Of a DNA stretch of 64,000 nt, positions 50,201 through 62,118 are shown in pieces (the stretch's first letter is position 1; the number at the start of each line of letters is the position of its first letter). The DNA is from Lanius collurio (Eukaryota; Chordata; Aves; Passeriformes; Laniidae). The notes beneath the pieces are model-generated. The model had not been told where the DNA came from and did not search any database. It was given only the letters and a program-made list of their open reading frames with translations. A program made the position numbers and the translations under genes. The stretch is from contig JACBWW010000021.1 in NCBI GenBank assembly GCA_020086605.1, positions 4,883,907 to 4,947,906 of the forward strand, read 5' to 3'.

Positions 50201-53200
50201 CAAGGATGGCCTTCAGCTGTCAGCTCTGCCCCTCTGAACAGGGTGTTACAGGATGTCTCATGCAGCATTTGCAGTCACAGGAGAGGGGAGATTCTTTTGT
50301 TCAGAGCAGGGAATAGCCTCCACAGCTGCAGAGCACAGGAGGCCCAGGGAACTTCCTAAGACCAGCAGCTGTGGAAGCAGATTTTGGCTGGATTGGTCCA
50401 TTATTATTGATGCACATAAAGCCTCAAAATCAGTGTCAGGAAACTCACAGAACTGGAAGAAAGGTCTTATTTTTTATAATAGGTATACAACTCTATAATA
50501 GTTAAACCTTACTTTGATGTTGTGTTCAGCATTGTTAGTATAAATACAAAATTATGCTGGCTCTTCCAGTCAAGTCATATTTAAATGAAAACTCAGACCC
50601 GCCACCAACTCCCTTTTCAACTAACCCAGTCCACCAGGGCAGCAATCATGACTTGAAAAAGTTGTCACAAGCATGATGTTAAACTAAGTCAGCATCTCTT
50701 CTTTTATACTGTAGTATGTATGAAGTTAGGAACATTCTTTTTTTACTCTATGACTTAAACACCAATTATTTACAATCCCAAAATACTCAGCAGTATCACT
50801 GTATGCCTAATCTCTTTGCAAAAGTTCATTTCTTAGAAGTTTCCTAGGAGACCTGCATGAAGACAATGAAAACTAACCCAGTGTTTGGCACCACACTTTT
50901 TTTCAGTACTTCTGGCTCTGTCTTTATTATCCCCATCTGAAGATGGGGAGATTTCCTTTCACTCTGCTGCCAAATTTCTTGAGCCTTTGTGAAAACTCAG
51001 AGCTAACTCATATTATTTTTGTACTTTGATTTCAATCCTTGTAACATGGAGACAATTCTTGCCTAACTTCACACAGGTATGTGTTTACCTCATGACCCTC
51101 TGATATTCTCGGATGCAAATTCAGAGCATAATTAACAATACAGTAACCCCAGCAAGGGCTAGGAAGACATTTCTGCACAACATTCATACAGACACTAGAC
51201 ACGATTTTTCTTTCTTCCAGTTACAGTCTGAGGTGAAGTGGCAAAGACTGACCCTCCAAATCTAATGTTCTGCAAAGCAGCAGCAGCAGGTTCAGCATCC
51301 CCTACTTCATACCCTGCAGAACAAGCCAAAACTCAAGAAACAGACTTGCTGAACATCTGAACAACAGAGGCAGAAACAGATCCATTCAGCAAGGAGAGCC
51401 AAAGGAGTCAGAGAGAGAGACAAAGCCAGCAGCTTGCTCCTGCTGGCTATGCAAGTAAGAAAGAACCCCAGAACAATGGAGAGAGCAGAACAACATTACA
51501 CTGGGGTCATTCAGTTTAGTTCCCAAATTGCTGCTAACAGATGCCTCGAGGGAAAATTTGCTTTGCATTGCTGTTGCCTCATCACCCCAGAGCCATGTAC
51601 CCCATGCTCAGTTTGGCAAACTGCTTCTCCTTGTCTCCTTCATCTACCCAGGCTGAGATCCAGACACCAATGGGCTCATATGGGGGGCCCAAACTCCACT
51701 GGCTCCCCTGTGTTTTGGATCCGACCCTGGAACTTGTAACTATTCCTTTGGCTGGCCTGCCAGAGAGCATCTCCCAGCCCACTCCAGTGGGGACATGGAA
51801 AAAGTGCAGTTAAGAAAAGGATTGATACAGAATGGGTGTACTAACAAGCAGGAAATTATCAAAGTCCACTTGATAAGGTCAGGAACAGATGATTGTGAGG
51901 TGGGAGAGGTCATTAATGAACACCAAAAGGAACAGATCACGGGGAAGGATACAGAATTTGGGGAACAAATATAAAAGGAATAGTACGACATACTAGCGGC
52001 CCCCAACCTATAGACTGAAGGCAACACACAGTAAAGTTGCTTGTGACACAGGAAATGAAAAGGTTCTGAAGATAGCATGGAAAATAAATTACAATGTTGC
52101 CAAGAGTGTGATAATTGCACAGTGCTGTTGACAGTAGTCAACACAGGTTGGGGAGCACAGCTCTTTATCTTCCTTTACTGGCTGAAAATCATTCCACCTG
52201 ATTCCCCTCCAGATTTGGGGAGGGGTGGTGGAGGTATGGAAATAAACATCTCTGCTCAGAGAAATTTGGCCCAGGAGTTGCTCAGCTCTAGCTGGCTACA
52301 ACATGTGTAGGCACACCCTGCAGCCAAGATAAGACAGTCACAGCCTATTTTCCTACAGACAAGAAAATGCCACCAGCTCTGCTTGGGGCTGAACTGGCAT
52401 CTAATTCTTAGTCCTGCTCATTTTGGTGCTCTTGCAAATAAGATGGTGACAGACACATGGAAAAGTGGTCAATGCTGCTTTCTGGGCTGATTCTGTCTCA
52501 GAGTATGATCTTAACTTCCAAAAATACAACTCTGCCACACTTGACAAGTACCCAACAAACCCCAAAAAAAAAAATTTAAAGATTCCTGCTGGAGCTCAGA
52601 TGAAGGAAAAGACCCCTCCTGTGAGAATCAGAAGATAATGAAGTTTCTTCATTTCTAACCAAATAAACACTGGATTGTTTATCTTCTTGTCCCCATTTCA
52701 TTTACATGGCGATTTTGAAATATTTCTGTTTATTTTATAATATGCAGCAAAATGAATGCTCCTTACACACTGAAATAAACAACCCTTTTTCTCCCTGCCA
52801 TACACACACAAAATTATACACACAAGAAACTTCCTTCCCCATCCTTCCTTTGTGTTTGTGAACTCCTCTGGGGCTGACAACACCCAGCAGATCCAACAGA
52901 ACACTTGCCATTGCTTTCAGTCAGAATACAATTGCACCCTTTTCTTATAGCAGGCAGAGAGTTAATTGAACAGAGTTGAAGATGTATTGTAGGAGACAGG
53001 AGTAAATCAAATTATATGAAAACATTCCCACGGTTTTGATTTACTTCACAGAAAGAAGCAAAATATTAGACATCTTATATTACTTCATATTTGCCTGGAG
53101 GGCAAATGTGAGGTAAATGTTCAGAAAATTCTAAAAATGTAGCAATAAGCCGCTTCTAAGTTCTCTATGAAAAAAAATGCATTACTGAGAATACAATATT

Positions 53201-56200
53201 ATTCTAAGATACTGAACAGAAGTCTCTAAACCCATTTTGGAGGGCAATAGTTTCCACTGGTTTAGATGGGATATTCCTTTGCAAATCTGAAATTGTGAAC
53301 TAATAAAATTTGTAAACAGAAGGGCTCTCGAAGCAGTGAACTGGGCAAGTTTGTAGTGCTGCTGACATCTACTGAGAGAAAGCCAAATTGCACATCTTTG
53401 CAAAGGGACGAGCCTCCCTTGGCCCTTACTTGTTTGCTCTTCTGCTTTTCAGATGCATTTCATGACTGCTTGCATATTTATTATCTTGTATCAATATTCA
53501 CTTGCTTCATTTAAGGTCAGTGAGACAAAAGATATGTTATAGAAAACATCAGAGAGGAGACAAAAGGGACCCTCAGGAGATGGCTGTATCCCTTACATAA
53601 ATGCTGCAGACTTGTTCTTACAGCTGCAAATCTGAAAGCTCAGATTGGCACACAGCATCAGGTGTATCAGGATGCACTTCTAGTTCCTACTGACTGCACA
53701 TAAACCCCTCAAATTGTGACAGCTGTAGCCAAAATCCACATAGTACAAAACACTGGATTTAAGAAACCGTGCTCCAAAAGTAATCCTGAAAACGTAGTAT
53801 CATTTGGTTCCTATAAGAAACAAATCATTTAGCTAAACTATGGCAGGAATAAAAATATCACCACTATGAAAATTGTACACAAAAAAAAAAAAACTAGTCA
53901 GAAATACTTTCTGATGTGTGTGTCTGTTGTCACGGTGACATATGCCAGTGACACTATTCAAGCAATTCAAGAAGAATTTTTGCTGGTATCTTGTGCATTA
54001 AAAAGCATGTTCTTTCCCCATGCTGAACAAAGAATTCATAGCCATCCACAGAGCCACAGAACAATAACCATTACTACAGGTCTCATGTCGAGGGATTTCA
54101 TTCTACAGCAGGAAAGGTGTGTCTATCTCAGTTTGGGTAACAGCAGGTTGGGGGGTGTGGGGGAAGAAACAACATAACATTCTAATAAAGTTGGAGTGAG
54201 TCAGGGTGATAATGATTGAGTGGGCATGTGTTTCTCCACTTCTGGGGCAATGTTCTCATCACTGATGTTACATTGAATTTACAGGATTATAAATAAAAAC
54301 TAATTTGGCAAATAAATATTTCTAACACAGGGCAACAAGATAAAGCATCTTAATTAATTTTATTACTATAATACAAACCTTCACAGTCAAAATTAAATAT
54401 CGCATTACAAGATTTGATCTAAGTTGTTATGAAATACCCCTGTGACCTTGACAGGGCCAGGATTTGAGTGTCTGCAAGAGCTTTTTCACAATTGTTTTCT
54501 GCAGATTCTGAAACAGATTTAAACAGGAGACATTTGGCTCACGTATCTGTTGTATAAAATATCTCCATCACTAATTTTTGGTCACACAGGACTAAATTCC
54601 AACTTTTTTAGGTGAGTAGGTCCAATGGATAAAGCTGATATACACTCAGCTCCCACTTAGGTTCTGCTTTGAAAATCACACATAGGCTAAAAACTGCAGG
54701 ACAGGATTGGAAACCCTCTCCTGACTGCTCTCTAACTGAAGAATCTATGCCTCAGTTATCACCTTGAATTTTTCTTCATACCTAAAGCTTGGCTTGTACA
54801 TACATTCCGACATGCCACATGGGGGGACTATACAATTCAGCACTTACCAGCAGGATTCATGCAGTCATCACACATGTCTGATCCAGAACACATTCCTATT
54901 GCTCACACTGGCCTCCTCAGAAAAAGTAGCTGCAGCCTTGTCTGTCTTCCTAGAGTAGGAAAAGGTGAGTTATACTGCTTCTTCACCAAAACAATGCTTT
55001 GAAGAGCAACTGGAAACTAATCTTTCTCTTCAACACATCAGATAGGTTTAACTCATGTTCTCCCTGAGGTTTGCTAAACGGTAACAGCTTTCCCTGAGGA
55101 CAGAAGCCTACACCAGTAGAGAACAGTTTGCAGGCCCCTGGCTAATGAATTTTTCCGAGACATTCAACAAACAGACTTGAAGGGAACAGGCTCTGCAATA
55201 GGAGGATTTAATCCCAGCTGAATTCTACAGACACCTAATCATTTGATGGTGTGATTTCAGAGACATGGCAGTCACTTAGCTTCTGAAAAGAAATACCTAG
55301 GAACCTTATTTCCTGTCAGATTGCTAATCCAGAGTACCCCTTACCGTTTCTATTTCTGCTTTCTGGTGTGACAGGGATCTTTCAGAGGGGGCTTCTCACA
55401 TATTTTATAAGAAGACCTGGCACTTAACTCATGGCTGTGCCTTTTATGCTGTACTCAGAAAACTGCACAGCACAGTGCCAAACACTGTACATCTCAGTCT
55501 CAGAAAATCCCTCAATGAAATGCCATTTATACACTCATATCAATGCATTTACAATGGGAATTTAGGAGGGTTAAGGATCTACTGAAGCAAAATCCCATGG
55601 CCTGCTACATGGATGGAGTTCTAACACACTGTTATGTTTAAATAAACACAGATCAGAAATAAAGATGAGGGAGCACAACATATTCGAACAACTGTTCCTG
55701 AACAGAAATAATTTCCTTATTCTATTACAAATCTATTTCTGATTACCTAAAAAAAATGTTGAAACCATGACTTTCTAGAAAAAACTTGGTTCCAGAGATG
55801 AGTCTCTGAAAAGGCACACTCTGGCTTGCACTCACTGAAAACCAAGGAACTCAATATCAACATTTTGGCAATCCTAATAACAAAGATTGCCAAAAATATG
55901 TTGTCTATCAAACATACACGGAAGAAAGATGTTAGAATATTAAGAACAGATGTCACAGATATCTTCGAAAATACTCATGCTCCCCAAGTACTCTGCAAGG
56001 CGATATGCACAAAACCTCATTGAAAGATTACATTCATGCATCTTGTTCAAATGCTTCCAAGTGTCATATACGTATGTAAACTTTCTTATAAAATATGTAC
56101 CTTTAAAAATGTTAGAAAGGAGGATTGTGTCATAATTTGATAATGGCTTTGTATCTTAAAACTTTAGCAGTTCAATAATGCAGTAAAGACTACTTTTTAT

Positions 56201-56538
56201 ACTTTATTATTTAAACCATTTTGGTGTGTGTGTGCAAGGTTTTCCAGTTATTGAGTATCCATTTATTTATGTTTTAATTATTATTCTACTGACAAATAAA
56301 GTTTAGCAAAAAAATCCTTTTAGAAAAACACTTTAACAACTTAATGAAAGGAATCTTTGTAGAAGAATAGGATGTTGTTTAAAATTAAAAGACCACTTAG
56401 AAAACCAAAATATCTTAAGAGTTCATTTGAATAGGCAACAAATATGCTTTCTTCCTCTGCTCTATTTATTTTCAGTATTAACAACTCTAAACAGTAAAAA
56501 TTAAGCCAGTTTACAAACACAAAATCATGGGAACTGGC

Positions 56539-56554
56539 TGATTGATTGATTGAT
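56539..56554. repeat. (TGAT)4 microsatellite
   Basis: Four exact TGAT units. Confidence 0.9.
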
Positions 56555-57238
56555 TTGTAAACATAGGAAGCATTGGATTCTTTATAGCTGACAGAAGTAA
56601 AAAAAATATTTTACCTTTAGGGCTGATGTTCCAGATTTCAGGCATAAAAACTCAGCTCACACAACTGAAGCCAAGATTTTCATGTATGATTGATTCAGGT
56701 GATAGAGTGATAAAGAAAAACAAAACAAACAACAAACCAAAAAAAACCTGGCCCCAAACCCTACTGAATATTTTTAAGTTCCCAATAAAATAATGGGTAT
56801 TGACATCATTGTGGTTCTAATGGGAGGACATTTTCAAGTAACAGCCAAGAAACCAGAACGCTGCAGTTTGAACTGATGATTCTGACTTTTTTTATTTTCC
56901 AGCTGAAATCAGAATTTTAGTAACAAGTGGATTGTGGCTCTCTAAGATACTCCACCAAAGACAGGCCCACATGTGAGCATGCAGAGCCTAAACCAGACTT
57001 GTCTTTAAGCTTAAACCTGTCTCCATGCTGAACTCAACTAAAGATTATCTGCAATAAAACATTTACTATTTGCTGTTAAAATGACTGTGCTGAACTCAGA
57101 AATGTCATGTTGTGGATGATATAACAGTAATGTAATACTGTTATACTAAGACAATACACTCCGAAAATGTAATAGTAGCAACAACACTGGCATTTTCTGT
57201 CCTTTAAATTTTTCAAAACGAGGCTCATTTCTTCTCAC

Positions 57239-57401
57239 CGTACATTGCTGACAGGATAACAGCAGCACAGGCTGACAACACAACAATGACGCCGTCCCGG
57301 CCAAGGGCGGGCCGGGCGCCCTCAGCGGCGGAGCCCCCGCCATGGAGGCCAGGCCGGCGCTGCTCCCGCCGCCCGGCCCCGGACACACGGGGCATTTCCA
57401 T
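57239..57401 (-). CDS. Candidate first coding exon, membrane-anchor-like N-terminus
   Basis: On the minus strand an ATG in good context (gtggccATGG) opens a frame of 54 codons plus one base. It stops exactly at a splice-donor-like tacg|GTGAGAAG (GT at 57238-57237). The peptide starts MEMPRVSGAGRREQRRPGLH. It then has a Gly/Ala-rich linker and ends DGVIVVLSACAAVILSAMY. The basic RREQRR before a 17-19 residue hydrophobic run is what a type II signal anchor or first transmembrane helix looks like. It sits in the CpG island, where first exons are expected. If real, the gene continues toward lower coordinates with a phase-1 intron. I do not recognise the protein and found no second exon. A second minus-strand frame from ATG at 57343 (MAGAPPLRAPGPPLAG...) reaches the same donor in phase 0 and is an alternative. 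GC-rich DNA readily makes such frames, so this is tentative. Confidence 0.25.
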
Positions 57402-57420
57402 GGCCACGGGCACGTGTGAG
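57285..57420. promoter_or_regulatory. CpG island, first block
   Basis: By eye I count 18 CpGs in about 133 bp, against almost none per 100 bp in the rest of the window. GC content jumps sharply at both edges. The block contains TGACG (CRE half site) at its left edge and the palindromic E-box CACGTG at 57411-57416. CpG islands of this kind mark promoters in vertebrates, often bidirectional. No TATA box is evident. Confidence 0.75.
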
Positions 57421-57504
57421 GACTTTATGGAACACGAGCAGATTTAGCCCTCTTTTAGAGAGTACACAGTCACAGCCTTTGCCGAACCAGCCTCTAAAAC
57501 ATTA

Positions 57505-57701
57505 TTTCTTCTTCTCTTTTTTTTTTTTAATCGTCCCCTTACAATTAACAGATGTGAAGGCAAACTTGGCATGTACAGATGGCTTAATTTTTTCCCCCCT
57601 TTGAGTAACCTGGTTATATCCAGTTTCCGCAGCAATTGTAAGAGTGTTTACATTGCGGATCCTTTTTTTTTTTTTCCTGTCTTTTTTTTCCCCCCCCTTT
57701 T
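57505..57701. repeat. Cluster of three oligopyrimidine tracts inside the island
   Basis: Plus-strand pyrimidine runs lie at 57505-57528 (T-rich), 57588-57602 (T then C6) and 57661-57701 (T and C, with a single G at 57679). Together they split the CpG island in two. Between them are forkhead-like TGTTTAC near 57644-57650 and homeodomain-like AATTAA near 57542-57547. Confidence 0.8.
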
Positions 57702-57704
57702 AAT

Positions 57705-58145
57705 AATAGAAAGCAGACGCGGCTGCCCGGTGCCCTCGGGAGGCCGCGCATTGGAGGGCGCTGCCGGCTCCGCGTGGCCGCTCGGGCGCGCAAGGGGCGC
57801 TGCGCGGGGTTATTTATTTTGTTCATATCTGCAGACGCCCAGGGCCCCATTCCGCCCTCCCTGGCTGCGCTCCAGGCCCAGGCTGTTAGCCAGGGAGAGG
57901 ACAATATCCCCGGGCTATGGCCCATTTAAAGTTTTTCCTGAGCTCTCACCGAGCTTCTCCTCGCAGCTCGGGGGGAGGCCGCGCCATCTCCTCCCGCGTG
58001 GAGCAGCCCCGCACCCGCCGCCAGCCCGGCCGCCGCTCCGGTTCCTGTCCCCCCGGCCTGTGCCGCCCCTCACAAACAAGCCCCGAGCTGGGGTGCTCTC
58101 CACAGCCCCAGTCCGGGCTGGGGGTGACTTACAGGGCGCACCTCC
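57705..58145. promoter_or_regulatory. CpG island, second block
   Basis: GC-rich DNA with frequent CpG, interrupted by an AT-rich patch around 57810-57830 (gttatttattttgttcatat). A plus-strand frame of 206 codons (57571-58191) runs across it. That frame is made largely of Phe runs from the pyrimidine tracts and Pro/Arg-rich sequence from the island, so I do not call it a gene. Near 58125-58132 the minus strand carries GTAAGT, a strong splice-donor hexamer, so an untranslated minus-strand exon ending there is possible. Confidence 0.72.
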
Positions 58146-58189
58146 CACTTTGTGTGCTTCCCGTCTTCTGAAGCTCCGTAAGGAGGTCT

Positions 58190-58232
58190 GATATTTAATT
58201 AAAGTATCATGACAAAACTAGATATTTAATTA
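58190..58232. promoter_or_regulatory. Paired homeodomain-type sites, exact 12-bp repeat
   Basis: GATATTTAATTA occurs at 58190-58201 and again at 58221-58232, 31 bp apart, close to three turns of the helix. The first copy extends to the palindrome TTAATTAA (58195-58202). TAATTA is the core bound by many homeodomain proteins. The pair begins about 45 bp after the CpG island. TGACAG at 58249-58254 resembles a MEIS/TGIF site. Function is inferred. Confidence 0.35.
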
Positions 58233-61200
58233 CATGATAATATCAGCTTGACAGCACATCATAAATCCACAGAAAATTGTGTTAGAGTTGGAGTTAAGCT
58301 GTTAGAAGCTACAAACAGGCCAATTGTGTTCCTCAAGCAATGGGAACAGAATCAGGGTCAAGGCAAGGCTGCCTATATCTGTATTGTTATAAATAACATG
58401 TATTGTCAATAAAAATATCAAAATATGTTTTCATACCCTCCTAATTTTCAAATGTTATCATGGTTGGTTGCTCTGCTGACATGAGGCTACACTACCTAGC
58501 ACATTGCTCATCAGCAGGTCTTTATTAACCCAGGCAGAGCTTGCACTAATAAGATTCCATTGCTACCACTGACCTGTCAAGCCAGGCAGGGTTCTGGGGT
58601 GCTGCCTGGTGCCACACTGGTGTCTCATGGCATTACAGTAGGAGTGCACAAATTATACAAAACACTAGTTACAATTTTCAAACCCTAAAACAAGTCCCAA
58701 ACAAGGCCATTTATGTGGGCAGAAAAAAAAAATAAAATTAATTTCTCAACCTTAGGGTTTAAATGGCAGCCATGAAACATGGGCACAATGACAAAAGCCA
58801 CAAAATGCCTTGTATGGCACAGCTCTGCAGTGGGGAACAGGGTGGTCACAGAGGGAACATCAGCTCTCAGACAGAAGCACAAATTGAGACTTATCCTGAG
58901 GACATGGCTCAATCAATCATCACCTAGGTTTAAGCACCTAGTCCAACTACAAACAAAGCACTACTGGACAGGTGAAAAAAATGGCAAAACTAATTCAGAC
59001 TGATCACATGAGTCTCAGTTGTTCCAGCTGTTCTGAAAAACACTGTTCTCCTGGCAGGCTGTGTGCCAGATTGAGTATTGTCCTTACACAGGTGTCAAAG
59101 AATCTTAAAGGCAGCATAACCATCACTCTGGGGCTGCTCCAGCTAAATAGAAAACAGGAGTAAGTTGTGTATCCACATAGTATAGCGGTTTAACTAGTAC
59201 TGTTGGGTGATCCGGTATGATATAGCACCAGTATTAATAATAGTAAAACCATAACCTAGCAAAACATTTCCTGCTGCAGTGATAGGCTGTAAGTAGGTTT
59301 CCTGGTTCTCCATGGGCTAGACATGGCCCCATAGTCCTTGATCAAAGCCCGTGTACAATGTATTTAAATGGTATTTGATCCAGGGCACCCCTGTGACGTA
59401 TAGCACTCCTACAAACATCCCCTTAGATTACTACCACAGATATCCATCTCACTGCACTGTCCAGGCAACAGAGTATGGATTTCATATCAAGTTTTGTGAT
59501 AAAGTGTAATCTGACTCTCATGTCTCCTTTACTCCACCAGTAAAGCTATTTACTTAGACATCAGTTTAGCAGGGAACATAAGTATAGGCTAGGTTTAAGA
59601 ATGAATGGCATGCTGTCCTTCCTTACACATCTGGAAAAGGTGTAGAGGGTTTTCATCCTAATCTCCACATCACTGATTTTTAGAGCCTCTAAATATTTTG
59701 GAGCTATCCTTTCTTACACACTAACACAAAAAAAAAAGCACACCAAGTCCTCTGGAGCACTTCCCTCCAAAGCTGTGGCAGAGAGTTATGGACCCCATAC
59801 ACAAGTTAGACAGATGTGACACAGATTGAAATACAAACTGCTGCTCTCTCCAGACCTATGAAACTTTATCTCTCATCTCCCTGTTTTTAAAGATAAAAAG
59901 TGCAGTTCAGGTGACAGTACCCCACAGACAAATTCCACTAGTAAAAGCACAGTCTGATCTCTGTGGAGAGGAGAGGGAGCCCCTATTCTAGGAAGGAGTG
60001 TGTGATACCTCCTAAGACAGGCATAATGGATGAAATATGACATGGTGCTTTGCCAATTACCTTTATGCTAAAAGCCAAACACAATTGATAACCCTAAGAA
60101 CTGCTTGCAAGATAGAGAACAGAGCTCTTCTCAACATCTGGCTAATATACCTGACCTGTACTCCTTTTTGCAGGAAGATTCTGATAATCTTATAACAACA
60201 TATGCTCTTTGCTGGGTTGGTTTTGGTTTCAGTTGTGGGGTTTGGTTGGGTCTGATTGTTTGTTTTAAACAAAGTGCTATTTAGAAAGTAGTAAGTGATA
60301 ACTTTACCATCTAATGAAATATTTACTTTTTCTTGCTTTCTTTTCATTTTTAATATTTCTCTGCATATAAGTATGTGGCACATGAGCACAAAAGTCAGCT
60401 TGTAATGTATGTACTACCTAGGAGTTTGTTATGCTTGGATCTCTACAAAACTTTATAATAATTTGAGAAATAAAAATACCCAAATAGATAAATGAGTTAG
60501 CATTTTAAATGTACATGTCAAGCATCTCAACAGCCATTAAGTACAAACCTATAAACTTCATTTCCTCTCTAATGTATGGTAGTTTGAGTCAAACAGAGCT
60601 TGAGCTCTTTTGCCTGTAGACAAAGCACAAAAAGAATGCATAAAGAGAATTTGCATCTGCTACAAACGATTTGAAGATCATTTTATTTCTGTTTTTTATC
60701 AGCATTTTTCATTATTGAGAAAAAGTAATCAGTGTCGGAACGGGGCAGAGCTGATAAGCAGAGCATTTACTCATACTGCCCCTACCTTTTAGCAAGATCA
60801 GAAAACAAAACTGGAGGAAGAATTCAGAACTCAATGTATTTCAGATTCAAGATCTGATGAGCAATTTCCCTTAAATTTCTTGAGAGTTAAGATGTCCAAA
60901 CCACACCCACAGGTTTTAACCATGAATGCAACTGGAAAGACTGGCTGCCCTGGAACAGAGGGGAATGCTGCAGTTGTGGCATGGGCAACACACCCCCAGC
61001 AGCAGCACATCCCCACATCACAATTACCCATTTACCCCTTCAGTGCAGAGTTCTCTGCAGTCAGTGCTTTGTGAGCACCTGCAGATGAGAACTGAACACT
61101 TTCCCATGGGAGATCATTCAACAGATAATTCCTCTGTTAAAAGAACTGCTTAATATTCACAGCCTACATTTCCCCCTTAGATTTATCCATTCCACTTTAT

Positions 61201-61737
61201 TCCCTGTCTTTCCTCAAGTGCACCTCTCTGAGTAATAAACCTCTAAATAATTTGTCTTCCTCCTCTGTGTTCCTGTAACAATGAATAGATTGCACTGTCT
61301 GAACTATAACACTACAAATTTCCGGTGCATAGTTTTAGCAATAAAGAATTAGGTATTCTAATAAATACAAGGATAAAATTAAGGAAAATTAACTACTAAG
61401 CTATAGATCAATGAGCAAGAGGTGAAACTGCGGAAGAGATGCTCTTATTAGATTATCAAACTCAAGGGTGATTTATAGCTTTCACTGTGCTTCCTTATCC
61501 ATCACATTTATAGTATGTAGAAAGGGTTACACAGCACAAGTTGCCTTGTTTTAATTAACAGTGAAGTTTCAGCATGGCTACCCTGATCTGAGTCTAGGTC
61601 ACTTTTTTTGTTTTCAAAATATGAAAGCAGAAAACATATTTTACTAATCTGGAAGAGCTGTGACAGAACCAAATGCAATACACTTGTCAGCCTACAACTT
61701 CCTAGCCTGCCTATGATTTGGCCAGAAATGCCAAGCT
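58233..61737. other. Unique non-coding DNA
   Basis: No gene or repeat is recognised. The first 250 bp next to the island remain AT-rich with several homeodomain-like cores and may be regulatory. Open frames reach 109 codons at most, none convincing. Confidence 0.55.
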
Positions 61738-62118
61738 GGGGAGCAGCCCTGCTGAAAGGGCTCTGAGGGTCTTGGTAAAGAGCAAGCTGCTTGAGCCAGC
61801 AGTGTACCTGTTCCAACTGGAGAAGGGGTGACCTCAAGGGGATTGAACAGCTTCCTCCAGTACCTATATGGTGATCTTCAAAAGAGAGGGCCAGGCATAA
61901 GCTGAAACAAGAGAGGCTTTGTTCCCAGCCTCATAGGAGGACAGTCATACTTGGGAACAGATTATCCTGGGAGGTTGTATGGTCTCCATCCTTGGAGGTT
62001 TCCAAGACAGTCTGGATTAAGGGCCTGAGCCATGTCATCTGGCCTCAGAGCAGACTGCTTTGAGCAGGAGCCTGGCCAGGAGCTCTCGTGAGATCCCTTC
62101 TAACCTGAACTGCCACAC
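61738..62118 (+). mobile_element. CR1 LINE 3' end, best preserved copy
   Basis: Recognisable blocks in order: 'gggtcttggtaaagagcaag' and 'ctgcttgagccagcagtgta' (CR1 'ggtcctggttgacagcaagctg...agccagcagtgt'), then 'gaaggggtgacctcaagggg' (consensus 'aggggtgacctcattgc'), then 'gcttcctccagtacct'. Next come 'gggaacagattatcctggga' with 'ggttgtatggtctccatcct' and 'tggaggtttccaaga', and finally the terminal 'gagatcccttctaacctgaa'. About 350 bp expected between 'cagcagtgt' and 'ggtgacctc' are missing, so an internal deletion is likely. The avian-type 3' end supports a bird source. The typical ATTCTATGA tail is not seen. Confidence 0.82.

Larger units (their letters stand above)
45691..57284. other. Long unique non-coding stretch
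   Basis: About 11.6 kb without a supported gene. The longest frames (142 codons plus at 49888-50316, 134 codons minus at 51740-52144) lack motifs. A possible tRNA-derived scrap (47170-47258) and a TGAT microsatellite are listed separately. Composition remains AT-rich until the sharp rise in GC at about 57285. Confidence 0.55.

Noticed and set aside
49888..50316. 142-codon plus-strand frame
   Set aside because: No motif or convincing splice context; expected by chance.
57571..58191. 206-codon plus-strand frame, the longest in the window
   Set aside because: Its start comes from pyrimidine tracts (Phe and Pro runs) and the rest from CpG-island DNA with few stops. There is no domain, the composition is biased, and it ends in the AT-rich flank. 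It looks like a by-product of base composition.
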